DNA of 64,000 bases from Nothopassalora personata (lineage: Eukaryota; Ascomycota; Dothideomycetes; Mycosphaerellales; Mycosphaerellaceae), in assembly GCA_033816765.1 (NCBI GenBank), contig CM066294.1, positions 1,426,001 through 1,490,000 on the forward strand. Reading direction: 5' to 3'. This document shows, piece by piece, positions 43,490 to 53,611 of the stretch (positions are counted from its first letter, which is position 1; every line of letters begins with the position of its first letter). Under the pieces are notes generated by a model. That model was not told where the DNA came from and did no database searches. It was given only the letters and a program-made list of their open reading frames with translations. Both the position numbers and the translations under genes were made by a program.

Positions 43490-43900
43490 CCCCTGCTAGA
43501 GTAGACCCTTCGACTTAACTACATCAAGACAGTATTAACACTGACACGCGTCCATTGCTGCTATGTATATACAGCATCAACATAGCTCGAGGCAGGCTAT
43601 TTACATCGTTCGAGAAGGGTCGAATATAGGCCCTATACAAGGACGCCTACTAGCCGCTGCAACGAATAGCCAATAAGCTACAAACCTCGAAGCAGACTAT
43701 ATTAACAGTTATTACGCGTCTTAAGCCCGACCCTTAGACACTACCACCCTGTAGACGGCCTTACGCGGTAACTACTCGAAAGCAACGGCGTCTTGTCTAG
43801 CGAGCGACTGCTAATGCCTATCATAGGCGGCTACGGCTTGACCAGCTTAGCTAGCTTAAGAACCTACATTACGAGAGCGCTGTCAAGCAGTAATTAAAGC
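43490..43900. repeat. RIP-like TpA-rich relic
   Basis: A stretch with a strong excess of CTA/TAG and few CA dinucleotides compared with the flanks, like the transposon regions at the window ends. No open frame or motif survives. It is probably an old repeat fragment just upstream of the alpha-galactosidase promoter. Confidence 0.45.
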
Positions 43901-44143
43901 AGCAGGTGGCCATACAAGGTAGTGATTCACATAGATTGATGTATATAGTCAGTCGAAGGATCTACGCTAGCAGAGGTAAATATAATTCTTGCCATAGCCT
44001 GTACTTCCGAAGAGTTTTACCGGCGGCTGTGGGCACGAAAGTCCGGCGTACGACAGCAATTTTGTTACGGAGCCCAGAGTCCCTAAATTTGCCCAGCCTC
44101 GACGAGGCAGGACTAAAACCACGTCAGAGGACCGTGGCAGGGC

Positions 44144-44150
44144 AATATAA
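44144..44150 (+). promoter_or_regulatory. Putative TATA box of the alpha-galactosidase gene
   Basis: AATATAA lies about 60 bases before the start codon at 44209, consistent with a short leader. Confidence 0.45.
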
Positions 44151-44208
44151 GATCACAATCATGTCCCGGCAAGGAACGACTCGTGTCCGGAACCACTGCA
44201 TCTGAAAG

Positions 44209-45946
44209 ATGGCATCAGTTACTACGTTGGCTACTTTACTTGCCGCAGGTGCTGGAGCAGCATTTGCTCTTGACAATGGTTTTGGGAGGACGCCTGTCAT
44301 GGGCTACAGTACCTACAATGACGTAGGTTGTACGCCCAACGAGACCTATCTAGGAAAAACGATGCAATCATTCGCGGATAGAGGCTTTCCAGCCCTGGGG
44401 TATAAATACTTCCAAGTAAGTGCCCAACAAGAGTAGCATCCGAGCACATACTGATGACAGTCTACAGCTTGACTGTGGATGGCAAGGCTTCGATCGATCG
44501 TCGAATGGCTCCATCACATATGATGCAAGCGTCTTCCCCAACGGCATTGCTCCCCTAAGCAAGAAGGCAAACAGTCTTGGGATGCATTGGAGCATGTACA
44601 CTGATCAGGGCAAGTATTCATGCGATACTCGACCATCATCAGACGGGCTTCGTCCGGGCTCGCTTGGCCACGAGAAGCAGGATGCACAGCAACTCGCTCA
44701 GTGGAACGTCAGTTACATGAAAGTTGACAACTGTTACGTCAATAACAGTGACAAAAACGCCCCGAAGAGCGCACAAGTTGACTTTGTTTCACGATTCGGC
44801 GCCTGGTCTGAAGCTCAGCAAGATGTGGGCATTAAGGGCTTGCTTATTTGCCAGTGGGGAGCTCCTTATATCAACAGTACAGGCCTGCAGGGACCAGCAG
44901 AATGGACTCCATCCATCGCCAATTCTTTCCGTGTAGCCGACGACATTACTGCTGGCTGGGATAGTGTCATGCGAATCTTGAACGAAGACATCAATGTGAA
45001 CCTCAGAGGCTTGAACGGACCAGGCCATTTTGCAGACCTGGATCTCCTTGAGGTCGGCAACAATGGCATGACCGATGCCGAGCAGGCCAGTCATTTTGCA
45101 GTCTGGGCTATGTTCAAGAGTGCTCTTTTGATCTCTACTGCGGTCCCGACTATGTCCGAAAGAACTGCTGAGATTCTCTCGAACAAGGACCTGATCGCTA
45201 TCAACCAAGACTCTCTCGGAAAGCCAGCAGTCCTTGTCCAACGCTTCTCGAACGATTACGATGTCTACGCCGGTCCCCTCGCCAATGGCGATCGTGCGGT
45301 CCTTCTTCTCGACCAGACCAACACCAATCGCACCCTCTCCTTGAACTTCAGCCTTCTCGGCATCGATACCGCGACCGTCAAGGACTTGTGGACCAATAAG
45401 ACGACTGCCGACGTCAATTCCTACTCCGCTGAAGTGAGCGCCCACGGTTCCCTCCCACTCCGTCTAAGCCAGATCAAGACTCTCAACACTACCGATCCAA
45501 AGCTCACCTGGATCGAAGCGGAATCCGGCACCCTCTCAGGCGGCGCAAAGACTCACTCCTGCTCTGGGTGCTCCGGCTCCTCGAAGGTCGGAGAAATCAC
45601 GAACAGTGGCGGCAGCCTCACTCTCAGCGGAATCAAGACAAGCCAAGCCACACAGGATGTCCGCTTCGACTACCTCAATTGTGAAGTGGGATATCTGTGG
45701 GATCCTGATACCAATAAGGGGGGTGGCTGGAATGTGAGAGGTGCCAGTATTAGTGTCAATGGTGGTTCGGGCCAGAGCGTGCTGTTCCCGCTCTCGGGGT
45801 ACAATTGGGACAAGGATGTTACAAAGAACCATTTGGTGAGGCTGAGTGGATTCAACACGAGTGGAACCAACACAATCGAGATTACCGGGTTGAGTGGAAG
45901 TACGGACTATGCGCCGGACTTTGACCGGATTGGGTTTGTTGCCTGA
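44209..45946 (+). CDS. Secreted alpha-galactosidase, GH27 with C-terminal carbohydrate-binding-like domain
   Basis: Two exons, 44209-44415 and 44468-45946 (52-nt intron, GTAAGT donor), encode 561 residues. A signal peptide (MASVTTLATLLAAGAGAAFA) precedes LDNGFGRTPVMGYSTYNDVG. The GH27 barrel shows LDCGWQGFDRSSNG, WSMYTDQGKYSC, the nucleophile in YMKVDNC (Asp156) and the acid/base in SFRVADD (Asp228). The beta-sandwich follows to about residue 420. The C-terminal 140 residues (TWIEAESGTLSGGA to TDYAPDFDRIGFVA) look like a CBM35/CBM6-type sandwich, typical of larger fungal GH27 enzymes. It hydrolyses terminal alpha-1,6-galactose from melibiose, raffinose or galactomannan outside the cell. Several N-glycosylation sites are visible. 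Confidence 0.92.
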
Positions 45947-46098
45947 GTTTACGAGTGAGTAGAAGTCGATATACCCAACAACAATGCTGTGCTTCATTTC
46001 CGCCTTATTGACTTTTTGAGCTCAAGGCCACCAACCTTCCAGATGACTTGCTTTCTACTCATCCCTCTGGCCTCGGTCCGGCTGAAGTGTGGAAAGCG

Positions 46099-46368
46099 CT
46101 ACTTGTTGCACTTGCGCGGGCACCAGGGAGATCTGCCACTGCTTATACCTCTATGAGCCCACTGATCAGAGCTGTGGACCATTGGAAACTTGGAAAGCGC
46201 AGAAACTTGACCCTCGATCGGCTCGAGCAGCATACGGCACCGGATGGACTTGGACCCACCTATGACACCTTTCCAGGTGATGTCGACGCCCTGAAGGACG
46301 ATGCTCGGGACGACTTTGGCGTGCTCGAGGATGTTTTCGGGAAGCTCGGGTATTTGTGCGGCCGCCAT
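46099..46368 (-). pseudogene. F-box-like fragment near 46 kb
   Basis: The minus strand starts MAAAQIPELPENILEHAKVV, then VLQGVDITWKGVIGGSKSIR and CRMLLEP. This is the same short F-box pattern as at 9.0 and 9.9 kb (VPELLENIL ... VD.TF..LI..S..LR..MFLE). It breaks down after about 50 residues and ends at 90. It lies head-to-tail with other unrecognisable minus-strand frames (46166-46540), so a decayed copy is more likely than a short functional gene. Confidence 0.45.
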
Positions 46369-46939
46369 CTTTGATGCATGTTAGCTTGCGTCTTCTCATG
46401 CCACATGGTATAATGTCCCTCGAGATGACTGGTAGTCGAGGGTTCTTTGGGTTGAACCGAGGTGGGTATTGGCGATGTAGCACGCCGTTGATTGCGAGTT
46501 GAAGGGAAGGCTCGGAGCTGGAGCTCGAAGCTCGGACCAAGCAGACGATGCGTTCGGCGTCACATGCTCCTCATGACCCCTGCCAAGCTCGCCCAGATGA
46601 AGCAGCCGAGTCTTCAGTGCTACTCATATCAACCCTACGTGCGAAGGCTGAAGCTCTTCCTTGCTAGCATATGTGGCAGTGTCGTTACACTTGCAGGGAC
46701 CCCTTCAATGATATTGAGGCCGGCGCTGCTCTATTCGTTCTACACCTACTTCTTTGCGGGCTGGCCTGAGCACGAAATGCGTATTGGAGTTCGGAAGCAA
46801 CCAAATCTCATGGACTACTGCGACCTCGCCTGCCCGAGTGCAGAAGAAGTTGTGATGCCGGGAGCGCAGACCCATTTCCTGGGCGAATAAGCGAGACAGC
46901 ACCTGAAACATAGCGAGGGGCATCTATCGGACCCGTCAT

Positions 46940-47419
46940 TCATGCGTCCTGTCTCGAGTGAGCTCTAGGCTTGTCGACGACTGCCTTGCATCGTTCGGTG
47001 GAGCTCATCTTCCTGTTGAGAGTCGAAGCGTGGATCAAGTCCACTCCATACACCTTGCAAGTCATGACCTGCATGAATGCCTTGGAAACTGGTTGCAGAC
47101 CTGCTTCGAGTACGGCGCGATAGCACTGCGAGACTATTTCATCGATGACTCGTTCAGCTCCTGGCGTGTGGTCTTGATCAGCATCTGCAATGCCAAGCTT
47201 CTCGAAGGTTGGCCAGTCGATGAGCTGTCGGTTCATGACGGCGATGACCTGATTCTCGAGAGGCCTACCAGATAGAAGATTGCCAACACTTTTGTCGTCG
47301 GTTTGCTCGAGGGCATGGTGTGTTCCGCCATTCTTCTTAGCAGGGAATTGTATTGGCACGCCATCGTCGGCCTGAAAGTCACGACTATATGCTCGCCTTG
47401 ATTCCTCTGGCCTAACCAC
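46940..47419 (-). CDS. Hypothetical open frame, 159 codons
   Basis: The minus-strand frame starts at an ATG at 47419 and contains helix-like stretches (NQVIAVMNRQLIDWPTFEKL, VIDEIVSQCYRAVLEAG). No family recognised, no signal peptide. It lies between two relics and may itself be a remnant. Confidence 0.25.
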   Translation of the reverse strand: MVRPEESRRAYSRDFQADDGVPIQFPAKKNGGTHHALEQTDDKSVGNLLSGRPLENQVIAVMNRQLIDWPTFEKLGIADADQDHTPGAERVIDEIVSQCYRAVLEAGLQPVSKAFMQVMTCKVYGVDLIHASTLNRKMSSTERCKAVVDKPRAHSRQDA

Positions 47420-47442
47420 TTCTCAGAGATCCTTTCAAGATC

Positions 47443-48330
47443 CTATCTTTTTTTTAAGGGTTGGTCGCGCGAAGCCTGCTGAACCTGTTCAGCAAGATGC
47501 GCAGCTGAATGTACCCGTCGCATCCAGTAGTCTTGAATGATGCTCGCCATCTTAGTGTCTGCAATATCAGTATCTAGCAGAGCGGGAAACCGATTCAACG
47601 AATAAAGCTCCACAACCTCAGACGAGCATATCTCTTCGCACGGACTCTCGCTCGTGAAGATTTCGTACATACTTAATCTAGCAGCGAAGATATTATCCTT
47701 AGAGGTAGAGGTCACTTTAGGATAAAACCTTGCGCTTCCTATGCTAGACGGTCATGATCCGTCGACCGATGAGCAGGCGAAGTCTGCGATCTTTAGTACT
47801 AGGTTGCGGTCCAACAGCATGTTCGTAGGAGTCAGATCCATATAAATGACGGAGATAGAGTGCAACATCTCTAACCCTTAAGTCAATTCACGACCCTAGG
47901 CGGCTCGTTAGCTGTATGCAATTTGAACATGTGCTTTCAAATATTCTCGTAGTGTGCCGCACTTCATGTATTCTAGAAAGAGCTTCCCCACATCCGGATT
48001 ATAGTCGGAAAAATTTGAGAAATCGTTCTTGGACTCGCGCTTCTTTCTTCAAATCCTCCTGTGCAGCCGCGTCTCTCTAGGCACGTTTCTCTACGAAACC
48101 TTCCAGCATCAACCACACCCCTCCCGTAGCTCCAAGACCGACGATGCGCGCTGCCGGAGCCATCTTGTTATTGGATATTCTTCGGACAGACAATCCGGGA
48201 ACCATTCGCAGCGCTGTTGAAAAAGGGGTGAAGCTGCGTGATCTTCAGAGGAGGACAGGTGAATCTCGTCTATGCATGCCAAGAGCCGTTCACTTGGTGC
48301 AAGGAGGTGAGATGTGGCAGCCAAGCTAGG
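47443..48330 (-). pseudogene. RIP-damaged protein kinase relic
   Basis: On the minus strand, broken kinase motifs occur in order with several stops. A GATG..-type glycine-loop remnant lies near 48145. A hinge segment FLEYMKCGTLREYLKAHVQ lies near 47980-47925. A degraded catalytic loop (YMDLTPTNMLLDRNLVLKI) is followed by DFA instead of DFG (near 47845-47785). A C-lobe frame SKDNIFAARLSMYEIFTSES continues to FPALLDT and ends at 47443. The pattern DIF..G..MYEI.T...PY matches fungal-specific kinase-like genes. Stops are mostly TAG/TAA/TGA at former CAG/CAA/CGA-like sites, and the region borders the transposon nest. It cannot encode an active kinase. Confidence 0.65.
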
Positions 48331-48649
48331 AGCCTAAGGCGCTCCTTAGTAGGGTCTAAGCTTAGTATAGCCTTATAGTCTACGAGCGCACTGCGCTATT
48401 TACACTCCTTAGATATTATTAATACTACGAGCTAAGGTCCTCTCTACCCTACTATTACTATCTAATAGACTACTTACTAGTAGCCTTATTAAATATTATT
48501 AAATTATAATATCTCTACCTATATAGAAGTAGCCTAGAGACAACTAATTGATACTATAAGCTAGATAGAACCTTTAAACAATTAAGCTACGGAATAACCG
48601 TAAGAGAGTACTTAGAATAGTAGCTATCCGGAGATACCTAGACTACGTA

Positions 48650-48850
48650 ATAAGCGTAGAAGCGGTATAAGAGTAGCTTATAGCTAATCCTTATATATAA
48701 TATACGGCTAAGCCCGGCTTAGTAAGCCGTACGTAACGTGTATATATATACTAAGTAACGCGTATAGTACCTATAGAAGAAGGTAAGATTTAGTTTATCT
48801 ATAATTATAAGGTCGTAGGCGTACTATATATTATAATATTCTCTTATAGT
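48650..48850. repeat. Dispersed ~200-bp repeat, copy C
   Basis: Third copy of the repeat at 2707-2960 and 3590-3830, in the same orientation: TAGCTAATCCTTATATATAA, TTAGTAAGCCGTACGTAACG and GGTCGTAGGCGTACTATATA occur in the same order. It is more A/T-rich than the other copies. Confidence 0.6.
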
Positions 48851-49129
48851 TCTAAATCTTCTCCTCGTTATAATCTATATATACTATAGAGCCCGATCGT
48901 AACGCGTATAATAGCGAGCCGCCTACGCCCTTCTTAAGCCCTAGCGCGTAGTAAAAGGTATATTACGTAGTCTTAGTTATAAGAAGAGAGGCCTTAAGGG
49001 CTAAGATTAAAGAGTAGGAGATATAGCGGAAGATTAATTAGTTAGAGATCTTATACGCTATAAGCATACTATCTCTAGAGCCTATAGGAGGACTAGCTAG
49101 AGAAGATTACTTTCCTACTATAACCCCTA
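48851..49129. repeat. RIP-mutated repeat remnant flanking the old element
   Basis: TpA-rich sequence with many stops in all frames between repeat copy C and the old LTR. I cannot assign a family. Confidence 0.35.
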
Positions 49130-49614
49130 TGTTAGGTTTAGTATAACCTAATAATATTATAAGATTAGAAGACTAAGCTCAATCGGGTTTTGTCTGGTGG
49201 CCGATAGAAGGTGAGGGAGAGTAATAAAGTAGTAGCTGTCTTAGTCTATAAGACTTAAGAAGCAATAAGGTAGAGGTTAGGTTATAGTGTATTCTAAACA
49301 GTGATATTAAACAGTGAGTTGAACGCTATTATCTACAAAGGAGAATGTCGTTCCTAAATACATACGTTTCTCCTTAGGCGCTCTCCTATACTCTCTTATG
49401 CCCTCTACTACCTTTCCTAATAGGTGAGAGGTCCGTAGAGAGCACTAGGGAGCTCGCTTATTGCGCTCTCGCGTGCTCTCTCGCGTTCTTCGCTGTCTTA
49501 GCCGAAATCTTAGAGAGCCGTAGAGAGCACTTCGGGAGCGCTTCTACGGGAGCGCCCGCTAGCTATAAGACCGGATTAGTTAGCTATGCCCTTCCTATCG
49601 GTTATTCCGTAACA
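49130..49614 (-). repeat. Old Ty3 element, 3' LTR (left end)
   Basis: 485 bp, TGTTAGG...CCGTAACA on the plus strand, that is TGTTACGG...CCTAACA in element orientation. Its first 322 bases match 63369-63690 without indels. A purine tract in element orientation (CTAGAAGGGGAATAG) abuts it at 49615-49629. The outer end forms a small hairpin (TTAGGTT/AACCTAA). Confidence 0.85.
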
Positions 49615-49711
49615 CTATTCCCCTTCTAGTCTAGCTCGTCCCGAGCTTATAAAATAAGGGTTTACCCGTTATCTTCGAGGTTTATAACGGTTCGTCGTCC
49701 TTTTCTTTATT

Positions 49712-50353
49712 ATGCCTAAGAAGTTAAGCACTATCCGTCGCGCCGAGCAATCCTAACGAATCGAGTTATTTAGAACTACTATAGTATAGGCGTGTTCTAA
49801 CTGTTAAGAGTCGAAGACGATCTGTCGCGTGCTCGTGAGCTCCGGGAGATGCGGTGCCTACACTAAGGGGAATAAGAAGGATTATAACATTCGGGTTATA
49901 AAGGCGGAGTAGTCGAGATTAGAGAAGTAGCATAAACTACTTCGGGAGCGTAAGGTGCGGAATCGCGAAAAGACACGCGATCTCCGAGAGAGGGCGCTAG
50001 CCCTTTAAAAGGAGATTTAGCACCTACACGAGGAGGAGAGTCGAGCCTAGGGGGAGGACCTCCGGATTTAGAAGGAGATAGACCTTCTCGATCGTCGTGT
50101 AGAGGAGGCGATAGCCGTTAAGGAGGCCGACATCTAGCGCCTAGAGGAGGGCGAGCAATCTACTACTAATCTTTTAGAGGGCTAGTAGTTCCCTAGCGAG
50201 GATCCTCCGTAGTTAGACTCCGGTTCTAACGCCGCCTTCTTATAGTCTTCTCTCGCCGAGTTGACTACTAGTTCCCTAGCGAGGATCCTCCGTAGTTGGA
50301 CTCCGGTTCTAACGCCGCCTTCTTGTAGTCTTCTCTCGCCGAGTTAACTGCTG
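49712..50353 (+). pseudogene. Antisense accessory frame of the old Ty3 element, with 83-bp tandem duplication
   Basis: The plus strand, opposite to gag-pol, starts MPKKLSTIRRAEQS and, with stops tolerated, continues CSNCQESKTICRVL-like and SSGRCGA.TKGNKKD.NIR, then a long charged coiled-coil-like stretch (LRERALAL.KEI.HLHEEE). The two CxxC/CxxxC-type groups suggest a Zn-cluster-like start before the coiled coil. Many CAG codons are now TAG. At 50188-50353 an 83-bp segment is present twice; 83 is not a multiple of three, so the copy is read in another frame. I recall similar frames at the 3' end of fungal Ty3 elements annotated as hypothetical proteins. Function unknown. Confidence 0.55.
50188..50353. 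repeat. 83-bp direct tandem duplication
   Basis: The units at 50188-50270 and 50271-50353 both begin GTTCCCTAGCGAGGATCCTC; they differ at only a few positions (TTAGAC/TTGGAC, TTATAG/TTGTAG and the last bases). Confidence 0.85.
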
Positions 50354-53253
50354 GTTTCGATAGAACTGTCGTAGGGCCTACGAGCAGTTTATAAGGTTGT
50401 CGGTTAGTTCCTAAGTGTTTTCCGAGTCGTCGTATCCTTTCTACTTAATAAGGTATCGCTAACCTCTTTTATCTAGGATCCTTTCGACCTCGAATTCGTT
50501 TTCTACTTCCGGTTCGAAGTAGAAGTTCTCTTAGTAAGGTGTTTCGGCGTCTACGGGTTCTAACTTAGAGATGTGGAATACTAGATGGATTTTAGCGTCC
50601 GGTGGTAGTCGTAGTTAGTAGTTAACTAGTCCTATAACTTTGTCGATGAAAAATGGTCCGACCTTAACGTAATCTAGCTTCTTGGTCTTTCTCCTTATTC
50701 TTAGGTTTTTTATAAGGAGATAGACCTTATCCCCCTCTTTAAGTAGAGGTGCTATTTTTCTTATGTCTTACCGTTGCCGAGACAGTTTTTGTTATATATC
50801 TTCGATCGCCTTGCGTGCTTCTTTATGCACTTCCGTAAGAGTTTCCGTCGTTACGATCGCTCTTTCGGCTTGTGGGTGGGATCTAGGTGTTCCGAATAGG
50901 TTAGGATCTTTACTAAAGTTCGTATAGAATGGTATCGTTAAAGTTGTCTCTAATTTGTAGTTATTTAGTGCGATCTGTACTATTGGCAGTAGTGAAACCT
51001 AGTTGTCTTATGCGTAGTTAATATAGTATCGTAGATATTGTTCTAAGGTTTAATTTATTCGTTCTATTTGTCTATCGGTTTCTAGATAATATACCGTTAA
51101 TAACTTGTGTTTAATTCCGATCGTTCCTATAAGCGTCTTCTAGTAGTTTAATGTAAAGAGTTTATCTCTATCCGTTATAAACGCTTAAGGGAATCCGTGG
51201 TATCGGATTAGTCTATCTAGTACAAGGTATCCGAGCTGCTCTATAGTATATGTTTCCGATGTAGAAATAAAGTGTGCGTATTTCGTAAGCCTATCGACTA
51301 TAACTAATATTATGTCGTATGTCTATGTTATAACTCGATCCTTAGACAATGGGAGTTTCGTAATAAAGTCTATTATAACTTCGTCCTATGGTTTCGTTAG
51401 TAGTGTCCTAAACTGTAGGTGACCGTATTTCGCGTGTCGTGTAGCTTTGTTTTATTAACAGTGTACGTATCGTTTAATGTAGCGTAACACTTTAAGTCTT
51501 ATCTGTAGGAATAAGAAGCTACGCTATATTAGGTCGACCGTCTTTAAAGTTCTAGGATGTCTATAAGTTGGCTTATCGTAATGTTGTCGTATACATTCTT
51601 CTTCTCAGTCCTTTAGTACTTAGTATTTTCCTTACGATATAGGGAATTGTTCCTCCTTGTCGCTAAGGATTCGTACGATGTTGTTAAACTCTCTTATGTT
51701 AGTACTAAGACTTCCGTCGGGGTTCGTCCTTAGTATCTTATGTTACACTAGTTCCTTTCCTTCTATATAGTCGCTTCTTCGGCTTAACGCGTTAGCGCGG
51801 CTATTCCCTATCCCTAGAGTATATTTAATTTCAAACTTGTACTACCCTAGTAGCTCCGACTAGCGGGCTTGCCTTCGGGTAAGTTCCTTCGTCGTTATAA
51901 AGTACGTAAGATTCTTATAGTCTAAAAGAATCGTTAACTTCGGTAGGCCCTCGACGTATACTCTCTAATGTTATATAGTAGCAACAATGGCTAGAAGCTC
52001 TTTATTATAGATGTCGTAGTTCTCCCTCGACGTACACTCTCTAATGTTATATAGTAGTAACAATGGCTAGAAGCTCTTTATTATAGATGTCGTAGTTCTG
52101 TTCCGCTATGGTTATTTTCCGGGAATAATAGGCTACTAGGTGTCTCTTTCCCTCGTATATCTATGTTAGACATGCGCCTATTGCTATATTAGACGCGTCG
52201 GTCTCGATATGGACTTCCTTACTACTATCGAATAGTCGAAGCGTAGGGGCTAATGCGCATTGTTCTTTAAGTTGCTTAAACGCATCGGTCTACTCTTTTC
52301 CCCATTTCTAAGTAACGTCCTTTCGTGTAAGGATCGTTATAGGTGCTGCTATCTTTAAATAGTCCTTAATGAATTTCCGGTTGTAGTTAGCTAGTCTAAG
52401 GAATGATTGTACGTCCTTAACTGTTTTCGGTTCTAGCTATTCTCTAATTGACTATGTCTTCGTAGGATCGATCGTGATTCCTATCGTGCTAATAATGAAG
52501 CCTAAGAATTTAACTTCCTTCTTATGGAATTCGCATTTCTTAGGTACTGTCTTAAATCCGGACTTCGTAAGTCGTTCGAACATATCTTAAACTTGCTTAG
52601 TATATTCCTAGAGGGATCCTCTTATGTAGACTAGTATGTCGTCTATGTAAGTAATAACGTATACGTCGAGTAGGTCTCTAAGTGTTTCGTTAACAAGGTC
52701 CTAGTAGGATGCGGGTGCGTTAGTTAATCCTATTAGCATAACTAAGAATTCGTAGAGTCCGTATCTTGTCCTAAAAGCGGTTTTCCATTCCTCTCCTTCT
52801 ACTATTCGTATAGCGTAGAAGGCGTCTCGTAGGTTAATCTTCGTATACTAGTCTAATCCGGTTAATCTGTCTTATGCTTCTTCGATGTGAGGTAGCGGGT
52901 ATCGGTTCTTAATCGTAATCTCGTTTAACTTTCGGTAGTCTTATACGAGTCGTAATTTCCCGTTCGGCTTTAGAACGAATATACATAGAGTTCCTATACT
53001 CGAGGTAGATTGCCGTATCTATCCTTTAGCTAGCTTCTCCTTTAGCTATTCTCGTAGGGTCTGTAGCTCTTTCTTAGACATTTAGTATAGGGGTCCCTAT
53101 AGAGGCTCTTTCCCTAGCTAAATGTTTATCTTATAATCCTATAGTTAGTACTTAGGTAAGGCGTCCTTACCTCTTTCCTCTTTAAAGAGTCGCGACCACT
53201 TGCGATACTCCTTAGGAATACTTAATACTAAGATGTTAGTATCCTTCGATAGT
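50354..53253 (-). mobile_element. Old Ty3 element, pol 3' part (RT, RNase H, integrase), RIP-degraded
   Basis: On the minus strand with stops tolerated: RT motifs near 52985-52900 (LKPNGKLRLV, DYRKLNEIT), ITYIDDILVY near 52660-52625 (YIDD active site) and [13 protein letters not shown] near 52790-52750. The integrase C-terminal PFFIDKVIGLVNYQLRLPP, HLVFHISKLEP lies near 50660-50565. The element is interrupted at 53254-53258 by the young insertion and continues at 60564. TpA excess and CpA loss are extreme. A 70-bp near-duplicate at about 51949-52094 (TCTCTAATGTTATATAGTAG repeated) adds further damage. Confidence 0.85.
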
Positions 53254-53258
53254 GCGTT
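53254..53258. repeat. Target-site duplication, left copy (GCGTT)
   Basis: GCGTT precedes the 5' LTR and is repeated at 60559-60563 after the 3' LTR: a perfect 5-bp duplication. Confidence 0.95.
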
Positions 53259-53442
53259 TGTCACGGGCAGCCCGCGACCCTTCACTGACGATGCGTCGTC
53301 CCGGCGGAACCTCGGACCTTCCGCATCGGGTTAGCGCGGCTTGGCGATGCTTTATCTATCCGCCGCGCCTCGCGCTCCTCTTTCGTAGCTTCGTAGAACA
53401 ACAACTATCTCATTCGGACCCTATGGTACGCGCGCCCTTACA
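53259..53442 (+). repeat. 5' LTR of the young element
   Basis: TGTCACGGGC...CGCCCTTACA, 184 bp. A TATA-like TTTATCTA at 53351-53358 lies about 40 bases before the predicted RNA start at 53393. Confidence 0.95.
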
Positions 53443-53453
53443 GTTTGTTCTAC
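53443..53453 (+). promoter_or_regulatory. Candidate self-priming primer-binding site
   Basis: TTGTTCTAC at 53445-53453, two bases after the LTR, is perfectly complementary to GTAGAACAA at 53393-53401 inside the LTR. In Tf1-type elements the first bases of the RNA fold back onto this site to prime reverse transcription. I did not recognise a tRNA-primer match such as the usual initiator-Met one. Confidence 0.55.
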
Positions 53454-53611
53454 CTCCCTACCCAGATCGCGGATCCAGGTAAGGGACGCGTAACAACAGG
53501 AACAGACTCACAGAACCGCGCACGGCGTAGATACAGAACTCGCGACTCGCAACATCGCAACAGAGGCAAACGGATTCAGAACACGGAACACGGCAAGGCA
53601 CTAAGCAACAG

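Noticed and set aside
52614..52670. The old element as a source of active reverse transcriptase
   Set aside because: The YIDD motif survives, but the frame carries many RIP stops and is split by the young insertion.
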